Origin: Endozoicomonas sp. OPT23
GTDB lineage: Bacteria; Pseudomonadota; Gammaproteobacteria; Pseudomonadales; Endozoicomonadaceae
NCBI RefSeq assembly: GCF_009653635.1
Contig: NZ_PPFD01000002.1
Coordinates: 558,001-622,000 of the forward strand
Length of the DNA: 64,000 nucleotides
Reading direction: 5' to 3'
Shown here: piece by piece, positions 37,509-46,662 of the stretch
How positions within the stretch are numbered: the stretch's first letter is position 1
How the letters are laid out: each line of letters begins with the position of its first letter
Position numbers and translations under genes: made by a program
Notes under the pieces: generated by a model
Seen by the model: the letters and a program-made list of their open reading frames with translations, nothing else
What the model was told of the DNA's origin: nothing
Database searches by the model: none

Positions 37509-40500
37509 ATGGGGTTTGAACTTAAGCTCAGACGAATGCTTAGAGCAACGTTTATCTGGAGTGGCAGGCTGCTGATATCAGCTCTGTTGCTGCTGGTTGT
37601 GGGCGTACTCGCTTTTCGACTTTTTCTCGGACTTGTTCCCTACTTCAAAGAAAACATGGTCACTTACCTGAACGATAAACTGAATACCAGTTTTGTCGTG
37701 GGTGAGCTGGACGCTCGCTGGGGTGGCGGAAATCCTTCTCTGATGATCCGTGATCTTGCCTTGAAAGGTAAGAATAATCAGCAAGCTGCTTTTGAGGTTA
37801 AACGTCTGGATGCAGTTCTGGATATAAAGGCCAGCCTATTGGCGCTTGAGCCGGTATTTTCCTATCTGGAAGCTAACGATATAGCCTTGAGGGTTGAAAG
37901 TGACAGTGAAGGAATCTGGTCTCTGAAAGGCATTCAGTTTATCAGGGATGATGATAAAGAGTTTAATCCTGATCGCATGCTGCAGTTTCTGCAGCGACAG
38001 AAATACATTGATGTCACTAACTTTGAACTAGCTCTTTTTCCTTATAATCAAGCTCCCGTATTTTTTGAACAGAAACACTTGTCACTGGAAGAAGAAGTTG
38101 ACCAGAAAAGGTTATCGGCACGATTCATTGTTGCCGATGGTGAAGTGATCGTCAGTGCTGAAGGTAATGGCGTCGATCGCAGAAAAATGGCCTGGTCAGG
38201 AACCATCAGCGCTAATAATTTGAATTTAGGACTGATCTGTCGCTTTACAGACAATTGTGGCCAATTCCAGTCAGCAAAGGGAAATATTAGCTTTGACTGG
38301 CATTTCAGAAAAGGGAAGTGGTATCTGAAAGGACTGGGTCACGTTTCGGATATTAATTATACGACAGAAAAAACAACTACCCCGGAATTTTCAGTGGTAT
38401 CTGAATTTCAGGTGCATGGTGATGTGCTGTCTGAATTTAATAACTGGCAATTACAGCTGAATGATCTTGAACTGCAGCAAAAGGGTGAATTACTGACCGG
38501 GTTTGATCTTGCCCTGAACAGGCTGCCCTATGAAGAGCACCGATATAGCCTTGATGTTGACAGGTTGGCACTGGCAGAGTCCGGAGAATTTCTGAAACAG
38601 ACTGATCTGTTGCCTGGCTTGGCCAATAACCTGATGGATATTCTTAATCCTCAGGGGTACTTGCATCAGCTGTCGCTGCAGTATTATCCGGAAAGACGTT
38701 TGCGGGATCGAATAACCTTATCAGCAAACCTGCAACAGGTTTCAGTCGGTGCCTGGTACGGAGCGCCTTCCGGTGAAAATATCAATGGCCAGCTTACAAT
38801 GGGCTTACTAGACGGTAATCTGGAGCTGGATTCAACTGATTTCAGCCTTGGTCTGAAGAATATCTTCAGAGATGCCTGGAAATATAACACTGCAAAAGCC
38901 GCTCTTGCCTGGAATGTTTCAGAAGACAGGACTCAGTTGTTGTTGAGCAGTGATGACATCCGTATGACGGCTGCAGAAGGTGATCTCAGAGGTGTACTCA
39001 AACTTGATATTCCCTTGATTGAACAGGGATCCATCAACATGGATCTGGATGTCACTCTAACAAATGGTGATGCCAGTCAGACAGGAAAGTATCTGCCGGT
39101 AGCCAACCTTTCTCCCAAGCTTGTTAACTGGCTTGATAACAGCATTAAAGGTGCCAAGGTCAAAGAAGGCAAGTTTTCCTGGCATGGCAGTCTGGAGTCT
39201 TCAGAAACGGATGGTTCTGAATGGGAACTGTTTTTTGATTTAGAGAATGCCCGTTTTGATTACGATGCCCGTTGGCCGGAAATTTATCAGGCTGATGGTC
39301 AGGTATGGGCGGATACCAACAAAGTAAAGGTTGAACTGGATTCAGCCAGAGTCTATCAGGCATCCCTGAAAGACGTTTCTGCGGTGGTTGAATTTGATAA
39401 AGATATTAATCTAAGTGCGAGTAGCAGAGTTCAGGCTGCAGGCGAGGATCTGGTGCAATTATTTACTCAGTCACCGGTAAGAGATGTACTGGGGCAGGAA
39501 GTGGATAACTGGGCTATTCAGGGGGATTTTGATGGAGCACTGTCGCTTAATATTCCACTCAGAGATCCAGTGGACAGCAAGATCAGTGTTTCCCTTGATA
39601 CAGAGAATGCCAGTTTCAGGCATAAAAAGATCGACCTGAGTGTTGATCAGATCAGAGGTAAAGTGGATTACACCTCTGACCAGGGACTGACTGCAGATAG
39701 GCTTAAGGCAAGACTGTTCGACTCTCCGGTGACGACGGATATAGAGTCAGAATTCAGTGCAGGAAAACTGCTAACCCATTTTGATTGGGCTGGAAGGGTC
39801 TCTATTGATGCTTTGCAGCAGTGGCTTAAACTTGATGCTTTGAGCTTGCTGGAAGGCTTCTCAACATACAGAGGTAAGCTAACCGTTGGCGGGGAAAACC
39901 CTTTGGAACTTGTTGTTCACAGCGACCTGAAAGGTATGGAGCTGGAGCTGCCAGAACCTCTTGATATCTCCGCAGATAGAACAGTTCCTACGAAATTAAA
40001 TTATTCGCTCTTGTCGAATGGCAGGCAAAAACTGGCTCTGCAATTATCAGAAATAGGTAATACAGAGCTGTTTTTTGATAACCAGTATCAACTGAGTTCG
40101 GCTCTGGTGAATTTTGGTGATCAATGGGTTCAGGTTAAGCCTAAAACGGGTAGAGTTCTTATCACCGGACAGATAGAAGAGCTGGACCTTGCTCCCTGGT
40201 ATCAAAGATTTAAAAACCAGCCAGTGGGGGACAGCGAAAAATCTGTTTTACGTTGGTTAGAGATCAGGGATTTATGGCTGGGGAGTCTTTTTTATAAAAA
40301 TTATGAACTTCAGGGTCTGAATCTTAACCTTGAGCAGAAAGGCAGTCAAAGCCGTGAATTGCAGATAGACGTCAGCAGTAATCAACTGGCAGGTCGTTTG
40401 TTGATTCCGGAAGACACCAGCCAGCCCTACCAATTGGCACTGGATAAATTGCATCTGCCCAAGAGTGATGAATCTGACAAAAATGAAAACTCCAGCGATT

Positions 40501-41375
40501 TTCTGGAAAGCTTCGATCCCCGTCAGATTCCGGATTTTGATATCTCTATTAAAGAGCTGAAGGTGGGTAATAAAAAAACCGGTGCTTTTTCAGTGGAACT
40601 TAGGGATGCGCCCGGAGGCAAGAAAGCAGAATCACTGCAGGCAGAAATAAATGGTCTGGATGTGCAGGGTGACCTGGACTGGCTCTTTATCGAAGGGCAA
40701 CCTGCAACCAGGTTTCATGGCAGTCTTTCCGGTGCCGGGATTAAGGAGTTTCAGCAGGCAGCAGGCTTCTCGCCTTTTGTTTCAGCGCAACGAAGTCGTA
40801 TTGATACCGAACTGAAATGGCAGGGGAGTCCTGCCAATATCAATATGAACAGTCTGGAAGGCTATCTGAGGCTGAAGCTTAAGAACGGTAAGGTACATAA
40901 ACTAGAAGGGGGTGCTGGCGCGCTTAAACTGTTCGGAATCCTTAACATGGAAGCTCTGACACGAAGGCTCCGACTGGATTTCTCAGATCTCTATCGTCAG
41001 GGAATTTCCTTCGACCAGATTAAAGGTGTACTGAAGTTTGATAAAGGTCTGGTGAGTTTTGATGAACCTTTGGTTATTGCAGGCCCTTCTTCGGATTTCA
41101 AGATGGCAGGGGAAGTTGATACTGAGAAGAACAAACTGGATGTTAGCTTGGTAGTTACACTTCCAGTGACTTCTAATTTACCCATTCTCAGTGTTCTTCT
41201 GGGAACCGCTCCACAAGTGGCTGGTATTATTTATATTGCCGATAAGCTGGTGGGTGATCAGGTTGATAAATTGGCCAGTATTCGTTATCGGATAGAGGGC
41301 AGTCTCGATAACCCGGAAGTATCATTGGATAAACTGTTTGCCGGCGATACGAAAAAAAAGAGTAAAAAGAAGTAG
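37509..41375 (+). CDS. yhdP: YhdP-family inner-membrane phospholipid-transport protein
   Basis: A very large AsmA-like protein (about 1288 residues; E. coli YhdP has 1266). YhdP, with TamB and YdbH, is implicated in moving phospholipids to the outer membrane. One N-terminal helix (LLISALLLLVVGVLAFRLF) is followed by a long periplasmic beta-rich groove region. The C-terminal domain (GKVHKLEGGAGALKLFGILNMEALTRRLRLDFSDL) is strongly conserved in the family. A Lys-rich end (KKKSKKK) closes the protein. I chose ATG 37509; a GTG at 37494 is in frame. It lies between rng and tldD as in E. coli. Confidence 0.93.
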   Translation: MGFELKLRRMLRATFIWSGRLLISALLLLVVGVLAFRLFLGLVPYFKENMVTYLNDKLNTSFVVGELDARWGGGNPSLMIRDLALKGKNNQQAAFEVKRLDAVLDIKASLLALEPVFSYLEANDIALRVESDSEGIWSLKGIQFIRDDDKEFNPDRMLQFLQRQKYIDVTNFELALFPYNQAPVFFEQKHLSLEEEVDQKRLSARFIVADGEVIVSAEGNGVDRRKMAWSGTISANNLNLGLICRFTDNCGQFQSAKGNISFDWHFRKGKWYLKGLGHVSDINYTTEKTTTPEFSVVSEFQVHGDVLSEFNNWQLQLNDLELQQKGELLTGFDLALNRLPYEEHRYSLDVDRLALAESGEFLKQTDLLPGLANNLMDILNPQGYLHQLSLQYYPERRLRDRITLSANLQQVSVGAWYGAPSGENINGQLTMGLLDGNLELDSTDFSLGLKNIFRDAWKYNTAKAALAWNVSEDRTQLLLSSDDIRMTAAEGDLRGVLKLDIPLIEQGSINMDLDVTLTNGDASQTGKYLPVANLSPKLVNWLDNSIKGAKVKEGKFSWHGSLESSETDGSEWELFFDLENARFDYDARWPEIYQADGQVWADTNKVKVELDSARVYQASLKDVSAVVEFDKDINLSASSRVQAAGEDLVQLFTQSPVRDVLGQEVDNWAIQGDFDGALSLNIPLRDPVDSKISVSLDTENASFRHKKIDLSVDQIRGKVDYTSDQGLTADRLKARLFDSPVTTDIESEFSAGKLLTHFDWAGRVSIDALQQWLKLDALSLLEGFSTYRGKLTVGGENPLELVVHSDLKGMELELPEPLDISADRTVPTKLNYSLLSNGRQKLALQLSEIGNTELFFDNQYQLSSALVNFGDQWVQVKPKTGRVLITGQIEELDLAPWYQRFKNQPVGDSEKSVLRWLEIRDLWLGSLFYKNYELQGLNLNLEQKGSQSRELQIDVSSNQLAGRLLIPEDTSQPYQLALDKLHLPKSDESDKNENSSDFLESFDPRQIPDFDISIKELKVGNKKTGAFSVELRDAPGGKKAESLQAEINGLDVQGDLDWLFIEGQPATRFHGSLSGAGIKEFQQAAGFSPFVSAQRSRIDTELKWQGSPANINMNSLEGYLRLKLKNGKVHKLEGGAGALKLFGILNMEALTRRLRLDFSDLYRQGISFDQIKGVLKFDKGLVSFDEPLVIAGPSSDFKMAGEVDTEKNKLDVSLVVTLPVTSNLPILSVLLGTAPQVAGIIYIADKLVGDQVDKLASIRYRIEGSLDNPEVSLDKLFAGDTKKKSKKK

Positions 41376-41397
41376 CCTTACTGCTCTCAAACCTATC

Positions 41398-41489
41398 TAA
41401 GTCACCGAACCTGTGAATTCATACGTTCTTCCCCCGCCACTAGCGGGGATAGAGCAATCTGATATTCGATTACGTGTGTTACACACTTA
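41398..41489 (+). repeat. Dispersed inverted-repeat element, full copy B
   Basis: A 92-base element begins TAAGTCACCG and ends TACACACTTA. It has a central hairpin (CCCCGCCACTAGCGGGG). Its right half, ATTCGATTACGTGTG and onward, matches the copies near 3.7 and 46.5 kb, and its left half, with GAATTC followed by ATAC, matches the 46.5-kb copy. The TA ends fit a TA target-site duplication as made by Tc1/mariner-IS630 elements, which suggests a MITE. It lies in the yhdP-tldD gap. Confidence 0.7.
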
Positions 41490-41598
41490 ACAGTGGGAAT
41501 TAGGCGTTTCGGAATGGACGTTCGATTCCCGCTGCCATAACATAGTTTTATTACCTGCAGCAGCAGGCTATCAGATCGATAAAAGGCCTAACGCATTC

Positions 41599-43038
41599 AT
41601 GACTGACATTCTTACACAGGCACAGAACATTCTTCTGGCTCCAGCCAATATCAGCAGTAATCAGTTGTCCAGCGTACTGGACAGCATTCTGGGACATTCA
41701 GTAGATGCTGCAGATCTCTATTTTCAGTCAGTAAGGCACGAATCCTGGATGCTGGAAGACAGTATTATCAAGGAAGGCAGTTTTAACGTTGACCGTGGTG
41801 TCGGTGTTCGTGCCATGAGCGGTGAAAAAACCGGTTTCGCTTACTCTAATGAAATTATTCTTCCAGCCCTTGAACAGGCTGCAGGTGCTGCCAGAAGTAT
41901 TGCCCGAGCCGGACAGCAGCATCAGGTACAGGCCTGGGGCAGAAGCCAGCCATTAAGTCTTTATGGTATGGACAACCCACTGGATTCCCTGAGCCGTGAA
42001 GATAAGGTTGATCTGTTGAAAGCGGTTGATCAGGAAGCAAGAAAAGCCGACAGCCGCATCAAACAGGTTAATGTTGGCCTGTCCGGTGTCCATGAAGTAG
42101 TCATGGTTGCTGCTTCTGACGGTACTCTGGCGGCAGATATTCGCCCACTGGTTCGCCTTAATGTCAGCGTTATTGCTGAAAAGGACGGTCGCATTGAACG
42201 AGGCAGTTCTGGCGGTGGTGGCAGAGGCGGCTATGAGCAGTTTTTGCTGAACGACACTGGTTTAGGCTTTGCCAGAGAGGCGGTGCGTCAGGCATTGGTG
42301 AACCTGGAAGCGGTCGATGCACCGGCAGGCGCCATGCCGGTTGTTCTCGCTCCTGGCTGGTCTGGTGTTTTGCTGCACGAAGCGGTAGGTCATGGCCTTG
42401 AAGGTGACTTCAATCGCAAAGGCAGTTCTTCCTATTCAGGCCGAATTGGTGAACGTGTTGCTTCACCTCTTTGTACTATTGTTGATGATGGTACGCTGAC
42501 GGGGCGACGTGGTTCCCTGAATATGGACGACGAAGGTGTGCCAACCGAATCAACCATGTTGATTGAGAATGGTATCCTCAAGGGTTACATGCAGGACAAG
42601 ATGAATGCCCGACTGATGGGAGTTAAACCTACAGGTAACGGTCGTCGTGAGTCTTATGCCCACTTGCCTATGCCGCGTATGACCAACACTTACATGCTGG
42701 CGGGCAAAGACGACCCTGAAGAGATCGTTGCCAGCGTGGATAAAGGTATCTACGTCAGCAATATGGGTGGTGGTCAGGTGGATATCACTTCCGGCAAGTT
42801 TGTATTTTCTACCAGTGAAGCTTATCTGATCGAGAAAGGTAAGATCACCACACCGGTTAAAGGAGCAACTCTGATCGGTAATGGCCCTGATGCAATGAAT
42901 CAGATCTCCATGGTCGGTACTGACCTTGAGCTGGATCCTGGTGTCGGTGTTTGCGGCAAAGACGGTCAGTCTGTTCCAGTCGGCGTGGGTCAGCCAACCC
43001 TGAAGATTGATGAAATTACCGTGGGCGGTACTGCCTGA
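41599..43038 (+). CDS. tldD: Metalloprotease TldD
   Basis: The TldD/TldE heterodimer is a zinc protease that acts on unfolded peptides and matures some modified peptides. This 479-residue subunit carries the metal motif [11 protein letters not shown] (HExxxH-type) and the conserved [13 protein letters not shown]. Its C-terminal Cys-containing end ([30 protein letters not shown]) is typical. The length matches E. coli TldD (481). TldE/PmbA is not in the window. Confidence 0.97.
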   Translation: MTDILTQAQNILLAPANISSNQLSSVLDSILGHSVDAADLYFQSVRHESWMLEDSIIKEGSFNVDRGVGVRAMSGEKTGFAYSNEIILPALEQAAGAARSIARAGQQHQVQAWGRSQPLSLYGMDNPLDSLSREDKVDLLKAVDQEARKADSRIKQVNVGLSGVHEVVMVAASDGTLAADIRPLVRLNVSVIAEKDGRIERGSSGGGGRGGYEQFLLNDTGLGFAREAVRQALVNLEAVDAPAGAMPVVLAPGWSGVLLHEAVGHGLEGDFNRKGSSSYSGRIGERVASPLCTIVDDGTLTGRRGSLNMDDEGVPTESTMLIENGILKGYMQDKMNARLMGVKPTGNGRRESYAHLPMPRMTNTYMLAGKDDPEEIVASVDKGIYVSNMGGGQVDITSGKFVFSTSEAYLIEKGKITTPVKGATLIGNGPDAMNQISMVGTDLELDPGVGVCGKDGQSVPVGVGQPTLKIDEITVGGTA

Positions 43039-43662
43039 TCAGTCAAACTCGGTCGGCAATGCCCTATTAGCCCTGTGTCGGTAGAGCAATTCGATATCAC
43101 TCTGAATTGTTCTACCCACAGATAATTCCGGTAGCTTATCGATAGGAAAAAAATCGATCTCTGATATTTCTGTATTGGTTTTGGCGTCTCCATCCAGCAA
43201 AGAACATAGAAATATCATTTTAATAATGTGATGCGGGTTTCTGGGGTGGTAAGGGTGCCGATGAGTGTCTTTCAAAGCCACCAGCTTTTCAGTTTCTACG
43301 ATGTAGCCTGACTCTTCCAAGGTTTCACGTTCAGCACCTCTTGCCGGAGCTTCACAAACGTCAGCCCAGCCTCCAGGTAGTGACCAGCAATTATCATCCC
43401 GCTCTTTAACCAGTAACACCTTATTCTCCTTAAATACTCCGGCACGAACATCCAGTTTTGGTGTGACATAGCCATTATCAGGTAGAAAAAAATGGTCAAC
43501 CTTTGCCAGCGGTGCGTCGGCAAGTTTGGCTGTCATTTCGTGGGCCAATTGTTGTAGCTGCTGGTATCGTTCTATATCAAACGCTTCCTGGCAGTAAGTC
43601 AGTCCATTTTGTGCGATGGCTCTTATCTGTTCTGCCCACTCGGTCCACTGCAGTTGGTTCAT
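43039..43662 (-). CDS. Nudix hydrolase with N-terminal accessory domain
   Basis: A 207-residue protein. Residues 1-60 form a helical domain like the NUDIX N-terminal accessory family. A complete Nudix box follows (GWADVCEAPARGAERETLEE, then SGY), giving G-x5-E-x7-RE-x2-EE-x-G. Related proteins hydrolyse ADP-ribose or other NDP sugars; the substrate is not determinable here. The stop abuts the tldD stop with no bases between. Confidence 0.85.
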   Translation of the reverse strand: MNQLQWTEWAEQIRAIAQNGLTYCQEAFDIERYQQLQQLAHEMTAKLADAPLAKVDHFFLPDNGYVTPKLDVRAGVFKENKVLLVKERDDNCWSLPGGWADVCEAPARGAERETLEESGYIVETEKLVALKDTHRHPYHPRNPHHIIKMIFLCSLLDGDAKTNTEISEIDFFPIDKLPELSVGRTIQSDIELLYRHRANRALPTEFD

Positions 43663-43685
43663 TCAGGTTCTCCGGCTGAAGAGTG

Positions 43686-43720
43686 TAAGTACCCGGACAT
43701 ATGAATTACCTACACACTTA
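43686..43720 (+). repeat. Dispersed inverted-repeat element, short deletion copy C
   Basis: This copy is 35 bases long: TAAGTACCCGGACATATGAA, then TTACCTACACACTTA. It keeps both ends of the family but lacks the central hairpin, as expected for an internal deletion. Confidence 0.6.
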
Positions 43721-43846
43721 TCTGCTGTTAAATGCATAACTCCTATGCATTATCGGCTCTGGTTTGACGGAAGCCATTAATATAGTTTGAACTTGTTGAG
43801 AAATTGCTTCCAAATAACAACCATTAAGAGTGAGAACGCAGTCATC

Positions 43847-44281
43847 ATGGATAATGCAGAACAACTTGGTCTTCCTCCAGTCGCTCATATTGGCTTTGTA
43901 GTCCCGGATTTGGAAAAGGCTCTGGAGCAATACCGTCCTCTTTTTGGTGACTTCCAAAAGCATGAAGTCCAGTTACCTCCGCTGATATTTCATGGCAAAG
44001 AGCAGAGGTCAGCTATCAATGTGGCCATTGGTAAAAGTGGAGAAACAGAGATTGAACTGATTCAGCCTGTCAGTGGTAATGCCCCCCATCATGAATTTAT
44101 TGCCAGTGGTGGTAACGGTATGCATCACCTTGGTTTTTTTGTTGATGATATTGATGCCGTTGTAGAAAAAGCCAAAGCGTATGGCTATGAAGATTATTGG
44201 AGCGCTCGTTTTGGACAGGGTGGCTGGACCTACCTTAAACGTGATGGTGACCCTCTTATTCTTGAAATTATGAAACGCTGA
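43847..44281 (+). CDS. VOC-superfamily (glyoxalase/epimerase-like) protein
   Basis: A 144-residue protein with two beta-alpha-beta-beta-beta modules: PVAHIGFVVPDLEKALEQYRPLFGDF and GNGMHHLGFFVDDIDAVVEKAKAYG. Metal-ligand positions are filled by His in VAHIGF, Glu in ETEIELIQP, His in MHHLGF and Glu in LILEIMK. It resembles methylmalonyl-CoA epimerase-type folds, but activity is not assignable. The ATG at 43847 is preferred over a longer in-frame start at 43787. Confidence 0.85.
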   Translation: MDNAEQLGLPPVAHIGFVVPDLEKALEQYRPLFGDFQKHEVQLPPLIFHGKEQRSAINVAIGKSGETEIELIQPVSGNAPHHEFIASGGNGMHHLGFFVDDIDAVVEKAKAYGYEDYWSARFGQGGWTYLKRDGDPLILEIMKR

Positions 44282-44423
44282 TCTTTTCAGAATTACAGTT
44301 CTTTTCTTTAAACCGTCTCTTGGCTTTCTGCAGTCGAGAAAGCGCTTTAATTGTGAACGACCTGCACTCTCCTATACTGCTAAACCATATTTGAATCTGA
44401 TGGTCCGGGTGGGAGAGTTTGCT

Positions 44424-45338
44424 GTGAAATTCCGATGCTACCAGCTAATCCTGCTATTTATCTTATGCCACTCTGCCAGTGCCATCGCATTTGAACCTTC
44501 TATCTGCAAAATGCTGGCAAATGAAGCTGAAAAACAGGCAGGAAAGCTGGTGGACTGGCAGTTGGAAAACAATATTGAACTGAAGAAGCAGGGATGTTGG
44601 AAGGTGCAACTTAAATACGGCAGGCAGGCCATATTGCAGGCGGTCAAGGAAAAGAGGTATCTGGCCAAGGCTCAGATCGAACTGCAGCTCTCTTCCAGTG
44701 AATTCTTTCTGGGTAATTACAGTGAAAGCCTCGAACTGGCAGAATCCGCAGAAGCTTTTGCAAAACAGCATTCAAGGTGGCGGGAATATATTGAAAGCCT
44801 TTATTTGAAGTCCGGAGTTTATCGCGGACTGGGTAATGATGAAGCCATAATTTATGGTAAAAGAGCGCTGGTCATGCTGGAGCAGCACAGGGTAGATGAC
44901 AATTTTCTCCGAGCAAAAATTCTTTACAACCTTGGTGCAGCTTATTGTGAAAGTGCCAGTTCTGAGAAAGATCTTAATAAAGCCGAGCAGAGTTTTAGAA
45001 AAGCGTTTCAGCTTTTTTCCAGACAGAATAACCATTATGAAATGGTTCGAGTTGGCTTGAGGCTCGCCAGAGTAGAGTACCTTCGTCAGAACTACATCAA
45101 TGCCCTGGTTGAGATCGAGACCATTGAAAATCATATTAATGGGCCCAGATCAAAAATGCTCTATCACTATCAGTTGGCTAAAGTGCTATTGGCTATGGGT
45201 AAAAGGCAGGCTGCAGGTGTTGAGGCAGAAAAGGCATTAGACTTAGCGGATCGATTGCATGCGACTGTGGATAAAACCAGAATAGCGAAGCTGTTGGAGA
45301 AGGCTGAATATTTTCAGCCTTCTCCTGGAACACAATAA
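44424..45338 (+). CDS. Exported TPR-repeat protein of unknown function
   Basis: About 304 residues. A signal peptide (CYQLILLFILCHSASAIA) is followed by helical repeats with TPR spacing (AKAQIELQLSSSEFFLGNYSE; AKILYNLGAAYCESASSEKD; YQLAKVLLAMGKRQAAGVEAE). The GTG at 44424 with GGGAGAG upstream gives the best signal peptide; an in-frame ATG lies at 44400. It probably scaffolds a periplasmic complex. The stop meets that of the convergent esterase. Confidence 0.7.
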   Translation: MKFRCYQLILLFILCHSASAIAFEPSICKMLANEAEKQAGKLVDWQLENNIELKKQGCWKVQLKYGRQAILQAVKEKRYLAKAQIELQLSSSEFFLGNYSESLELAESAEAFAKQHSRWREYIESLYLKSGVYRGLGNDEAIIYGKRALVMLEQHRVDDNFLRAKILYNLGAAYCESASSEKDLNKAEQSFRKAFQLFSRQNNHYEMVRVGLRLARVEYLRQNYINALVEIETIENHINGPRSKMLYHYQLAKVLLAMGKRQAAGVEAEKALDLADRLHATVDKTRIAKLLEKAEYFQPSPGTQ

Positions 45339-46388
45339 TCAGACTTCTGTGGTTTCCAGGGTCGGTTTTGCTTGCGTGTTTTTTATTGCTGCAGGCTGTG
45401 CTGCGTATTTTTTAATCCATTCAATAGCCAGCTCGGTACTTCGCTGCATAGCTTTTTTACTTCCGATGAAACTGTGAATCGTTTTTGGAATACGTTCATG
45501 GCTGACTACTGAACCTGTTTCGCTGAGCCTTCTTGCATAGGTTTCTGCTTCATCTCTGAGTACATCCACTTCTGCTGTAGTGATCAGCGCCGGAGGTAAA
45601 TCACTTAGATTATTTGCTCTCACCGGGCTGACATATTCATGGCTGCGGACTTCGACATCGGGTGTATAAAGCTCGATGGCTTCCTTCATGCCATCCTCGG
45701 TCAGCAAATAGTTTTTATGGAACAGACGATAGGACTCCCAATCTTTGCTGTTTAAGGCATCCAGAACCGGAACCTGAAGATATTGGCAGAACAGGGAAAT
45801 ATCACCTTCATTTCGTGCTCGCAGTGCGACTGCAGCAGCCAGATTACCGCCAGCACTGTTTCCGCCCGTGCAGATTCTAGTGGGGTCACCAGTAAAGGTT
45901 TCAGCGTGCTCACTTAACCAGCGCAACACTTCGTAGCAGTCATCCAGCCCCGCTGGAAACGGGTGTTCCGGAGCCAGGCGATAGTCAACAGATACCACGA
46001 GGACGCCAGCATCACGGGCGATGGCTCTGAGTTCAGATTCACCATGCTCAGGCCGACCAACCAGCCAGCAGCCCCCATGCATCCAGAGCATCACTGGAAA
46101 AGGGCCCTCTCCTTCAGGTTTGTAAACAGTAACGGGTACATCGCCGTTAATTGTCGGCACAAAGCGTTTCTGAACATCTATTGATTCATCAATGGACCGA
46201 TATTTCATGACCAGCCCCGTAAACTTATCAGCACCTTCACGCTGGTCAGGTGCGAAAGGCTTTCGCTCAGCTCGAGTAAGGAAGGAAAATAAGGCTGGTT
46301 TAAGTCCAATGGGGCCACCAGGTGTCTGGCATATACGGTAAAGGCCAAAGAGTATGAGCAGTGCTAAAACTGTGAGGGCAACAGTCAT
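45339..46388 (-). CDS. Alpha/beta hydrolase, hormone-sensitive lipase family
   Basis: A 349-residue esterase/lipase with one N-terminal hydrophobic segment (LTVLALLILFGLYRICQ) that may anchor it. The oxyanion motif MWMHGGCWLVG, nucleophile elbow GGNSAGGNLA, Asp in TAEVDVLRDEAE and His in KTIHSFIG complete the triad. It acts on short or medium acyl esters by family; the true substrate is unknown. Confidence 0.88.
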   Translation of the reverse strand: MTVALTVLALLILFGLYRICQTPGGPIGLKPALFSFLTRAERKPFAPDQREGADKFTGLVMKYRSIDESIDVQKRFVPTINGDVPVTVYKPEGEGPFPVMLWMHGGCWLVGRPEHGESELRAIARDAGVLVVSVDYRLAPEHPFPAGLDDCYEVLRWLSEHAETFTGDPTRICTGGNSAGGNLAAAVALRARNEGDISLFCQYLQVPVLDALNSKDWESYRLFHKNYLLTEDGMKEAIELYTPDVEVRSHEYVSPVRANNLSDLPPALITTAEVDVLRDEAETYARRLSETGSVVSHERIPKTIHSFIGSKKAMQRSTELAIEWIKKYAAQPAAIKNTQAKPTLETTEV

Positions 46389-46509
46389 GCAGGCGTCTCC
46401 TGAAGGTTTGTTATTTTGATTATCAATGACTGTAATGCAGTTTAAGTTAATTGTCTGATAATGTAACCTGTCTATAATTTGACAAAAAACGTCATCTGTC
46501 TAATTTATG

Positions 46510-46602
46510 TAAGTGCTCGGACATTTGAATTCGTATGTCATTTCCCTGCCTGCGGCGGGGAAACGACAATCTAATATTCGACTACGTGTGTCTACACACT
46601 TA
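46510..46602 (+). repeat. Dispersed inverted-repeat element, full copy D
   Basis: A 93-base element with ends TAAGTG and CACTTA. It is an imperfect palindrome overall: TGTCATTTCCCTGCC in the left arm pairs with GGCGGGGAAACGACA in the right arm. It lies between the esterase and the GMC oxidoreductase gene and is the best-preserved member of the family seen here. Confidence 0.72.
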
Positions 46603-46662
46603 GGTGGTGTGACTAGAGAATGTCCCGAAAATAATAATAAAAAGATAAAAGGGTAGCTTCTG

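Noticed and set aside
41490-41560. tRNA-like 3' end (GTTCGATTCCCGCTGCCA) downstream of repeat copy B
   Set aside because: The bases flanking the T-loop-like heptamer do not pair, and no acceptor or anticodon arm can be drawn.
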